This document shows, piece by piece, positions 16,430 through 23,391 of a DNA stretch of 32,831 nucleotides. The notes under the pieces were generated by a model. It was not told the DNA's origin. It did no database searches and saw only the letters and a program-made list of their open reading frames with translations. The stretch's first letter is position 1. Each line of letters starts with the position of its first letter. Both the position numbers and the translations under genes were made by a program. Source of the DNA: Chloroflexota bacterium (GTDB taxonomy: Bacteria; Chloroflexota; Limnocylindria; Limnocylindrales; CSP1-4); NCBI GenBank assembly GCA_003157875.1, contig PMKV01000085.1:1-32831 (forward strand). The letters are read 5' to 3'.

Positions 16430-17245
16430 ATGGAAACGCGACCGCAGGGCGCCGCCGTCGACTTGGATGATGACGGGGCGGAGCCCGTCTACTACCTGTC
16501 GTTGGGCGATTCTCTGGCCACCGGCGTCCAGCCGATCGGCCCGGAAGAGCGGCAGTTCCGTACCGATGAGGGATATGCGGATCAGTTGGGCACGATCGCC
16601 CGGCGGCGCCTACCGAACCTGCAGACCGTCAAGCTCGGCTACCCGGGCGAGTCCACCACCACGATGATCGAAGGCGGGCTGACCACCTACCCGCACGGTA
16701 GTCAGCTCGATGAAGCCGTCGCCTTCCTCGGCCGCCATCGTGGCAGCGTCGCCTTCGTCACGATCGACGTGGGCTTCAACGACATGCCCAGCTACGACCT
16801 GGGTGCCCTCCCGGCCGGAATGGCCTGCATCAGCCGGAATCTCCCCGCTATCCTGGCCAGGCTGCAGGAGGCGGCGGGACCCGCGATCCCGATCGTCGGC
16901 ATGACGGTCTACGACGCCTTTCTGCCCCTGTGGCTCGAGGGGGCGCTTGGTCGGGAGATGGCCCGCATCTCCGTCTGGGACGCGATCGTGCCGGTCAATG
17001 CCCATCTGCGTGCCACATACCTGGCCGCGGGTATACCGACCGCCGACGTGGAGGGTGCGTTCCATACGACCGACTTCGAAACGCAGGTGGAGCTGGCCGG
17101 CCGCGGGATGGTCCCGATCAACGTCGCCCTGGCCCACGAATGGACCTGGGGAGGCGCTCAACCGCCGCTCGGGCCGGACCTCCACGCCAACGCACGCGGC
17201 TACAAGGCCATCGCCGAAGCATTCGCTCGCGTCCTTTTTCCGTAG
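16430..17245 (+). CDS. SGNH/GDSL-type hydrolase
   Basis: The protein has 271 residues and no signal peptide, so it is probably cytoplasmic. Block I is YYLSLGDSLATG with the nucleophile Ser28. The block II Gly is in KLGYPGESTTTMI, block III is VGFNDMP with the oxyanion-hole Asn, and block V is PDLHANARGYKAIA with His252. In block V the usual DxxH reads P-D-L-H: the Asp is two rather than three residues before the His, with Pro249 where Asp is expected, so activity needs testing. It probably hydrolyses an ester, but the substrate is unknown. It is divergent from the SLC45-like transporter and ends before a strong terminator. Confidence 0.88.
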   Translation: METRPQGAAVDLDDDGAEPVYYLSLGDSLATGVQPIGPEERQFRTDEGYADQLGTIARRRLPNLQTVKLGYPGESTTTMIEGGLTTYPHGSQLDEAVAFLGRHRGSVAFVTIDVGFNDMPSYDLGALPAGMACISRNLPAILARLQEAAGPAIPIVGMTVYDAFLPLWLEGALGREMARISVWDAIVPVNAHLRATYLAAGIPTADVEGAFHTTDFETQVELAGRGMVPINVALAHEWTWGGAQPPLGPDLHANARGYKAIAEAFARVLFP

Positions 17246-17292
17246 CCGTCCGGTAGCTGGGCCGGAACCAGCCGGCACGTTGCCGCCGCATA

Positions 17293-17330
17293 CGATGAAC
17301 CCGCCGGCTGCGTCGCCGGCGGGTTCATCG
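17293..17330. terminator. Bidirectional terminator-type hairpin
   Basis: A perfect 16-bp stem (17293-17308 with 17315-17330) has the 6-nt loop TGCGTC and is followed by AGCTTCTT. It sits between the stops of the convergent SGNH hydrolase and COG4315 lipoprotein genes. Confidence 0.85.
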
Positions 17331-17366
17331 AGCTTCTTGGAGGGGCGGCTCTAGACCGCCCCACTC

Positions 17367-17936
17367 TCAGTAGCCGCTGGCAGATGTCTGCGTAGCGGCC
17401 GGCGGGGTCGCGGCCGCGCTTGCGGCCGGTAGCGATCCGCTGAGCGGAGCGACGAACCAGACCCCGCTCTTGCCCTGTCCGTTGGTGTCTCCGGCGGCGG
17501 AGTCACCCGCGAAGTAGTACAGGGGCATGCCGTTGTAGGTGACCTGCATCGTCCCGTCCGCGCGGGCGAACGTGGCAAAGGTTCCGGTCGCCCCCGCCGG
17601 CGGAGCGACGTTGGTGCCAGCTGCCAGGACGAGAGGCGGCCAGCTGGTGGCGCAAGTGCCCGTGCAGGTGCTGACGCCCGGAGTGTCCTTGGTCAGGACA
17701 TAGAGGGTCATCCCGTTCAGACCTGTGAGGTACTGACCCAGCGTCGAGCTGTTGGTCGTTGCGATGGTCAGGCTCGCCGCTCCGGCAACGGAGGCCGTCG
17801 AGGCCGCCGGCGCCACCGAGGCCGCTGTGGCGACAGTCGGGGCCGAGGTTGCGGCAGCGGATGAGCAGGCACTCACAATGAGTGCGGCGCCGACCGCGAG
17901 GCCGGCAAGCGATGTCCAACGTGGGCTGGGACGCAT
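17367..17936 (-). CDS. COG4315-type lipoprotein (secreted repeat, YxFxxD motifs)
   Basis: The ATG at 17936 has AGGAG about 7 nt upstream; the longer frame to 18071 lacks support. The 189-residue product starts with a lipoprotein signal whose lipobox is IVSAC, followed by an Ala/Ser/Thr linker. The folded part holds two copies of the repeat, TLYVLTKDTPG and PLYYFAGDSAAGD. CTGTCATSWPPLVL lies between them and SGVWFVAPL at the end. This is the conserved 'lipoprotein with Yx(FWY)xxD motif' family, exported and membrane-tethered, with no established function. The two Cys of CTGTC are typical. The MFS exporter upstream on the same strand is 181 bp away, so cotranscription is uncertain. Confidence 0.92.
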   Translation of the reverse strand: MRPSPRWTSLAGLAVGAALIVSACSSAAATSAPTVATAASVAPAASTASVAGAASLTIATTNSSTLGQYLTGLNGMTLYVLTKDTPGVSTCTGTCATSWPPLVLAAGTNVAPPAGATGTFATFARADGTMQVTYNGMPLYYFAGDSAAGDTNGQGKSGVWFVAPLSGSLPAASAAATPPAATQTSASGY

Positions 17937-18117
17937 CGTGGATCTCCTGGTGCTTCGAGGATCATGGATCGAGCGACCCTCTTCTTCGGAAGGGTTCACC
18001 GCGTATACGGACGCCGATGGGTCGCAGGTTCTCGGAAACGCGAAAGGTCCCGCCGTGCGCACCCGCACCATCGACGCGGGCCGACGGGCGGCACCAATGG
18101 TGGAATTCAGGACAACT

Positions 18118-19479
18118 TCAGCGGGTCACCTGGTCGCCGGCAGCCTCGACGCGAGCCGCCTTGGGGATCTCGCGTAGCGACCGGACCGGCGATGCCAGCA
18201 CCCAGAGGAACGCGGACGAAGCAATCGCCGCGCCGATCAGGATCGTGGTGCGAAGCGGCAGGAAGCTCCCGATGACTCCGCCCGCGACCAACCCGATCGG
18301 CATCGTTCCCCAGACGATGAATCGCATCGTGGCATTCATCCTGCCCTGTATGTCCAGCGGCGTGATGGCCTGCCGGAAGCTGACCTGGTTGACGTTGTAG
18401 ACGACGGCGGAGAAGCCCGCGACAAACCCCGAGGCCGCCAGCATTCCTCCGGCGACGATGGCTGCGGACGGCAGGAGCACCATCAGAAGCAAGGCCGGGC
18501 CGCCTATGAACATCGACAGGATGATTACCGGCCCAACCCCAAATCGTCTGGCCAGTGGGGCAGCAGCGAACGCCCCAGCCAGAACGCCGAAGCTCCCAAG
18601 GCTCAAGGCCGTTCCCACGAGTGCGGGCGTCAAGGCGAGCTCTCTGTAGACGAAGACCGGGAATACCGCGAAAGCCATGCTGGAGCCCAGATTGGACGTT
18701 CCGGTCGCGCCGGCGATCATGCGCAGGTATCGGTTCCCGGTGACATAGCGCAGGCCCTCTGCGATCTCCTGTCGCAGGCTCGTCTGCGAGCCGTCGCTGC
18801 GTAACTTCCGCTCGGGCTTCGATTCGTGCTTGCGGATGAGCGATATGAGACTCCCCGAGGCGATGAAGCTGGCGGCGTCGACGGCGACCGCGAACGGAGC
18901 GGCGATCAGGCCGATGAGTCCGCCGCTGAATCCCGGGCCCAGGATCTGCGCCGCCGAGGCGGAGATCTGAAGCTTGGCGTTGCCCTCGACCAGGTCGTCG
19001 GGCTCGAGCAGGACGGGAAGGTACGACTGGTCGGCCACGTCGAACAGGACGGTCAGGAAGCCGGTCGTGAAGCCGACGACATACAGCTGCCATATGGTGA
19101 GCACGCCCAGTGCGTAGGCGATCGGGATCGAACTGAGGGCGGCGGCGCGACCGACATCGCCCGCGATGAGCACCGGTCGGCGCCGAACTCGATCCAGCCA
19201 CGCGCCGGCGGGGAGAGCGAACAGGATGAAGGGCAGCATCTCGAACGCGCCCAGGAGCGCCACCTGGAACACGGTGGAGTTGAGCACCAGGGCGGCGATG
19301 ACGGGTATGGCGAACTGGCTGACCTGGGACCCCAGCAGGCTGATCGTCGACGCCGACCAGACCTTGACGTAGTCGGCGTGGTGCCACAGCGATGGCCGCC
19401 CGTCGATGGCGGCAGACGCGCTCGGTGCCGGCGGGGTTGCCTCCCATTCGGGCGCGAATGGATCGAAAGGATCGGCCAT
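18118..19479 (-). CDS. MFS transporter, EntS/MFS_3-like exporter
   Basis: The protein has 453 residues with about 12 membrane helices. Family features are DYVKVWSASTISLLGSQVSQ at helix 1, the loop LPAGAWLDRVRRRPVLIAGD after helix 3, and VLFDVADQSYLPVLLEPDDL, then EGNAKLQ. These match the MFS_3/enterobactin-exporter group (EntS-like and macrolide-efflux-like), which export small molecules. No siderophore biosynthesis gene is near, so the substrate is unknown. The ATG has no Shine-Dalgarno sequence but TACGAT lies 6 nt before it, suggesting a leaderless mRNA. It is divergent from the glutamate decarboxylase gene. Confidence 0.92.
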   Translation of the reverse strand: MADPFDPFAPEWEATPPAPSASAAIDGRPSLWHHADYVKVWSASTISLLGSQVSQFAIPVIAALVLNSTVFQVALLGAFEMLPFILFALPAGAWLDRVRRRPVLIAGDVGRAAALSSIPIAYALGVLTIWQLYVVGFTTGFLTVLFDVADQSYLPVLLEPDDLVEGNAKLQISASAAQILGPGFSGGLIGLIAAPFAVAVDAASFIASGSLISLIRKHESKPERKLRSDGSQTSLRQEIAEGLRYVTGNRYLRMIAGATGTSNLGSSMAFAVFPVFVYRELALTPALVGTALSLGSFGVLAGAFAAAPLARRFGVGPVIILSMFIGGPALLLMVLLPSAAIVAGGMLAASGFVAGFSAVVYNVNQVSFRQAITPLDIQGRMNATMRFIVWGTMPIGLVAGGVIGSFLPLRTTILIGAAIASSAFLWVLASPVRSLREIPKAARVEAAGDQVTR

Positions 19480-19485
19480 TGCGCC

Positions 19486-19491
19486 ATCGTA
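19486..19491 (-). promoter_or_regulatory. TACGAT -10-like box for the MFS exporter
   Basis: On the minus strand TACGAT ends six bases before the ATG at 19479, where no ribosome binding site is present. Confidence 0.45.
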
Positions 19492-19649
19492 TCCGAGGCG
19501 CCCCGGATCGCACGGGGGGCGGCCGGCGGCGGTTCAATCTAGTGCCATGCCGCCGGCGCGTCGGCGGGACGTGTTGACGCTAGAGTTCGTCACAGACGGC
19601 TGTGCCGCTGTCGCGGCTCGCCCAGAGCGCAATTGGGGAGGTCATCGCG

Positions 19650-21041
19650 ATGTTGGGTTCGAGCCATCGCCGCCGGCATTCGGCCGAGCATCTTTCGGTC
19701 AATCCGCTCTTCGCCCAGGGGTCCGTGATGGCGCCGATCCCGTCCAAGCGCCTCCCTGCCTCCGAGATGTCCTCCGCCGCGGCCTACCAGATCATCCACG
19801 ACGAGTTGATGCTGGACGGCAACGCCCGCCAGAACCTGGCCACATTCGTCACGACTTGGATGGAGCCGGAAGTCGGCAGCCTCATGACCGAATGCCTGCC
19901 CAAGAACATGATCAACAAGGACGAGTACCCGCAGACAGCCGAGATCGAGCACCGCTGCGTCTCGATGATCGCGGATCTGTGGAACGCGCCGGATCCGACG
20001 CTGGCGCCCGGCTGCTCGACGGTCGGCTCGTCGGAGGCCTGCATGCTCGGCGGCCTGGCCCTCAAGCGGCGCTGGCAGAGCGCCAGGCGCGCGGCCGGCA
20101 AGCCTGCCGATAAGCCGAACATCGTCATGGGCATCAACGTCCAGGTCTGCTGGGAGAAGTTCGCGAACTACTTCGAGGTCGAGCCGCGACTGGTGCCGAT
20201 GGAGGGCGACCGGTTCCATCTGACGGGCGACGAGGCGGCCAAGCTCGTGGACGAGAACACGATCGGCGTCGTTGCCGTGCTCGGGTCGACCTTCGACGGC
20301 AGCTACGAGCCCGTCGCCGAGATAGCGGCAGCCCTGGACCGCCTCCAGGAGGAGACCGGCCTGGACGTCCCGATGCACGTCGATGGTGCTTCGGGCGGGA
20401 TGATCGCCCCGTTCCTGGATCCGGATCTGGAGTGGGACTTCCGCATCCGCAGAGTTGCCAGCATCAACACTTCGGGCCACAAGTACGGGTTGGTATTCCC
20501 GGGTGTCGGCTGGGTGCTGTGGCGCGACATGGCGGCGCTGCCTGAGGAGCTGATCTACCACGTCAACTACCTCGGCGGCGACATGCCGACGTTCGCCCTC
20601 AACTTCTCCCGGCCCGGGGCGCAGATCGTGGCTCAGTACTACATGTTCCTGCGGCTCGGACGGGAGGGATATCGGGCCGTCCACGGAGTGTGCCGCGACG
20701 TGGCGGGCGACGTGGCCGCGAAGCTGGCCGCTATGGGCCCTTTTGAGCTGATCACGGACGGCAGCCAGCTACCCGTCGTCGCACTGAGGGTCAAGAAAGG
20801 CATCGACAACTTCACGGTCTTCGACGTCTCGCGCCGGCTTCGGGAACGCGGCTGGCAGGTTCCCGCCTACACCTTCCCGGCCAATCGCGAAGACCTCGCC
20901 GTCCTGCGAATCGTCGTCCGTAACGGCTTCAGCCACGACCTTGCCGGTCTCTTCCTGTCCGACCTCGAGCGGCTGCTGCCCGAGCTGGAGCGCCAGACGG
21001 AACCGACTGAGCGGGCGCTGGCCATCTCGTTCCGCCACTGA
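19650..21041 (+). CDS. gadB: Glutamate decarboxylase
   Basis: The ATG at 19650 has GGGAGG 8 nt upstream and is preferred to the start at 19602. The 463-residue product has the usual length of bacterial GadA/GadB and converts glutamate to GABA and CO2 using PLP. INTSGHKYGLVFPGVGW contains the PLP lysine (K278), and the substrate-side HVDGASGGMIAPFLDPDL and the CSTVGSSEACMLGGLA phosphate-binding region are intact. The chain ends SFRH, matching the C-terminal His segment that closes the E. coli enzyme's active site at neutral pH. No GadC antiporter gene is nearby. A role in acid stress or GABA metabolism is plausible. Confidence 0.96.
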   Translation: MLGSSHRRRHSAEHLSVNPLFAQGSVMAPIPSKRLPASEMSSAAAYQIIHDELMLDGNARQNLATFVTTWMEPEVGSLMTECLPKNMINKDEYPQTAEIEHRCVSMIADLWNAPDPTLAPGCSTVGSSEACMLGGLALKRRWQSARRAAGKPADKPNIVMGINVQVCWEKFANYFEVEPRLVPMEGDRFHLTGDEAAKLVDENTIGVVAVLGSTFDGSYEPVAEIAAALDRLQEETGLDVPMHVDGASGGMIAPFLDPDLEWDFRIRRVASINTSGHKYGLVFPGVGWVLWRDMAALPEELIYHVNYLGGDMPTFALNFSRPGAQIVAQYYMFLRLGREGYRAVHGVCRDVAGDVAAKLAAMGPFELITDGSQLPVVALRVKKGIDNFTVFDVSRRLRERGWQVPAYTFPANREDLAVLRIVVRNGFSHDLAGLFLSDLERLLPELERQTEPTERALAISFRH

Positions 21042-21267
21042 GCGCCAGGCGCGTCTCACGGCGCGAGTCTGGCGGTGTCGCTACACCTTACGTGACGCGA
21101 CAACCCCGACCGTTCGGGTAGCTACCTCCGGCGGGGGCCTATGCTCCAGAACGAGGCTTGACGAGTTCGTCGCCCAGTCCCGGGCCACCGAACTGTTCGA
21201 TTGATGGGTGGCCCCCGCAGATTGCGGCGCGCGCGACGCGATCGTCCGTCCTCAGGGAGCATTCGAG

Positions 21268-21828
21268 ATGCGCAGAACTCTGGTATTGCTGGCGATCGTG
21301 ACGGGACTCGTCGCGGCGTGCAGTAGCTCCGCCGCCACCGGTGGTCTTCCAGCCGGCGGAACGCAGGCCGCGTCGACCCAGGCCGGCGCCACTCAGGCCG
21401 GCGGAACAGTCGCAACCGGCACGCCGGCCGGTGCCCCCAAGGAACTCGACCCGTGCACGCTCATCACCGCCGATGAGGCCGCGGCCGCGATCGGCGAGCC
21501 AGTCGATCCGGGAGCCCCGCCCGAACCGGGCTCGTCCAGCTGCCTCTTCCCGGCGCAGAGAATCACAACCAACAGCGTCGAGATCACCATAACCAGCGGT
21601 GGCGACTTCAACCCCGACAAGCCATCCATCCCCGGCCTGACCATCACCAAAGTCTCCGGCGTAGGCGACGCCGCCTACACCGTGAGCATCGGCGCCGGCC
21701 ACATCGTCCTCGACGTCCGCAAAGGACAGACCACCTTCTCGACCTCCGTGTTGATAAGTGGCGCATCGAACGACCAGCTGCTGGACAAGGAAAAGACCCT
21801 GGCGGGCCTGATCCTGGGCCGCATCTAG
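21268..21828 (+). CDS. DUF3558-like lipoprotein
   Basis: The ATG at 21268 has AGGGAG about 9 nt upstream. The 186-residue product has a lipoprotein signal with lipobox LVAAC, a Gly/Ala/Thr/Gln linker with repeated TQAGG units, and a domain opening ELDPCTLITADEAAAAIGEP. This DPCxLLT...EAxxxLG start and the second Cys in SSSCLF are typical of DUF3558-type secreted lipoproteins of high-GC bacteria, whose function is unknown. It faces the minus-strand membrane-protein pair across a 62-bp gap. Regulation cannot be judged. Confidence 0.85.
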   Translation: MRRTLVLLAIVTGLVAACSSSAATGGLPAGGTQAASTQAGATQAGGTVATGTPAGAPKELDPCTLITADEAAAAIGEPVDPGAPPEPGSSSCLFPAQRITTNSVEITITSGGDFNPDKPSIPGLTITKVSGVGDAAYTVSIGAGHIVLDVRKGQTTFSTSVLISGASNDQLLDKEKTLAGLILGRI

Positions 21829-21890
21829 CCTGTCTCCGTCATTCCGGGGTGGCCGATGCCTTCGTCGGCCCGGCCGCCCTCGAATGCCGC

Positions 21891-22553
21891 CTAGACGAAT
21901 GCCAGGACGGCGAGCAAGGCCGTCGTGGCCGCCATAGCGCACGCGGCGGAGAGTGAGAGTCGCCCGCCGCGTCCCTCTCGTAAGACGGCGGCAAGACCGG
22001 TCAGGACGCCGGCCAGGGCCAGAACGGAGAGTCCCAGCACGCCCCGTTCCTCCCTCGCGCCGGCGGCGCTGGCAAGGTCGACCTGGCGGTTCTGCTCCGC
22101 CAGTTCGGTCAGCAGTTGTTGCGTCGTGGCGTTCAGCAGGCCGGCCGTATACGAATCCACCGGCTGGCCGCCGGTCGTGGCCGACGTCGCGGTCAGAGCC
22201 GCCCTGAGCTTATCGAAGGCCGCTGCCTGCGCCTTTCCGACGGCCGACGTCGAGGCGTCGTCGTTCTGCAGTCCGGCGATCTCGCGGGCGGCCGACTCGA
22301 TGCCCAGCATCAGCGCGGTCTGTTGGGTACCGAGCCCCGAGTCGATCGCCTGCTCGCTGACGGCGATTCGGGCCGACAGGTCCGCCGCCAGACGAGCGGC
22401 CTGGAGGTTGTCGCGCGTAGACGCCTGGCTGGCATCGAGCTGGATCGCCGACAGGATCGCCGCCAGGACGGCAATTACGCCGATCAGCACGGCCACGACG
22501 AGGTCGAAGCGCCGCTCCGCGCGAAGCTCGGCGGCGGAGTCGGGGCTGATCAC
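21891..22553 (-). CDS. Membrane protein with periplasmic helical domain (second of a pair)
   Basis: The protein has 220 residues. A membrane helix (about 18-40) is followed by an extracytoplasmic region of about 130 residues that looks wholly alpha-helical (RDNLQAARLAADLSARIAVS, LLTELAEQNRQVDLASAAGA), and then two more helices (about 170-190 and 199-219). The layout resembles four-helix-bundle sensor modules of chemoreceptors and kinases, but there is no output domain. The GTG start overlaps the stop of the upstream gene by 4 bp (GTGA), so the two are translationally coupled. I do not recognise a named family; the pair may form a hetero-oligomer. Confidence 0.75.
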   Translation of the reverse strand: MISPDSAAELRAERRFDLVVAVLIGVIAVLAAILSAIQLDASQASTRDNLQAARLAADLSARIAVSEQAIDSGLGTQQTALMLGIESAAREIAGLQNDDASTSAVGKAQAAAFDKLRAALTATSATTGGQPVDSYTAGLLNATTQQLLTELAEQNRQVDLASAAGAREERGVLGLSVLALAGVLTGLAAVLREGRGGRLSLSAACAMAATTALLAVLAFV

Positions 22554-23269
22554 GAGACCACCTGGACGACGACGAACATCGCCATCCCGCCCGCCAGGGC
22601 CAGCGCCCCGAGCCGCAACAGCATCATCCGTCGGCGCCTGAATGGCTGGGCCAGCACGCCGAGGAATGCGGCAACGCTCGTGGGTACGAGGGCCAGAATC
22701 GTGAGTTCGGCCTCGTGAGCGAGCCTATCGCCGGTCGTCTCGAGGCCGTCGGGGTTGAGCGCCAGCAGGTCCGGATATGTAGCCCGCAGGTCGGCCAGAC
22801 GCTTTGCCAGATCCAACCCGCCGGACGGGAGGCTGTACTGGGGCGCCGTGGCAAGCTCCGAGCTCGACGACAGCGCGGTGATGATCTGTCCCTGGACGTC
22901 GGCCTCCTGCAGGAGAGCCTGTCGTGCCGGCCCGCTCTGGCCCTGAGCCTCGGCCAGCATCTCTGCCTGGACGATGCGAGCCTGGAGGATACGGACGGCG
23001 ATGGGAAGCTCGGATTGGTACAGGGAGCGCACGTCTTCCATCGCGGCCGCGGAGCGTTTGACTTCGCTCCGAAGTGCCGACTGCCACGAGTCCGAGGCGG
23101 AGCTGGAGATGATGGCCGCGCGAAAGCTGATGACCGCGGCCACGATGGCGGCGACCGTCAGCAACAGCGCGACTCCGCCGTGGCCCCGTTCGTGGACGGG
23201 GACGACGATCTCAGCGACGGCCGCGGCCGACCTTTCTGATGCGGTGGTTACCAGGATTTCCCCGGGCAT
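22550..23269 (-). CDS. Membrane protein with periplasmic helical domain (first of a pair)
   Basis: The protein has 239 residues with the same layout as the gene it overlaps. The first membrane helix lies at about 32-52 (GVALLLTVAAIVAAVISFRA), a helical extracytoplasmic domain at about 55-185, and two C-terminal helices at about 190-208 and 216-237. The N-terminal 30 residues are cytoplasmic. The helical part contains ILQARIVQAEMLAEAQGQSG and TYPDLLALNPDG. GAGGGG lies 5 nt before the ATG. The shared architecture and coupling suggest an old tandem duplication with strong divergence. The function is unknown; a sensory or scaffold role is only a guess. Confidence 0.75.
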   Translation of the reverse strand: MPGEILVTTASERSAAAVAEIVVPVHERGHGGVALLLTVAAIVAAVISFRAAIISSSASDSWQSALRSEVKRSAAAMEDVRSLYQSELPIAVRILQARIVQAEMLAEAQGQSGPARQALLQEADVQGQIITALSSSSELATAPQYSLPSGGLDLAKRLADLRATYPDLLALNPDGLETTGDRLAHEAELTILALVPTSVAAFLGVLAQPFRRRRMMLLRLGALALAGGMAMFVVVQVVS

Positions 23270-23391
23270 GGCACCCCTCGCGGCGGCAATGGGCTGGCGA
23301 CAGCGTCAATGTAGCGCCGCCGGCTCGAGATGGGAACCCGAACCGCACCACGCGCCACAAGCCACGGTCCGCGGGCCGACTGCGGCTTCGC

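Noticed and set aside
21139-21942. 267-codon minus-strand frame opposite the DUF3558-like lipoprotein
   Set aside because: It is Gly/Arg-rich without motifs, and the plus frame has a lipobox and a DUF3558-like core.
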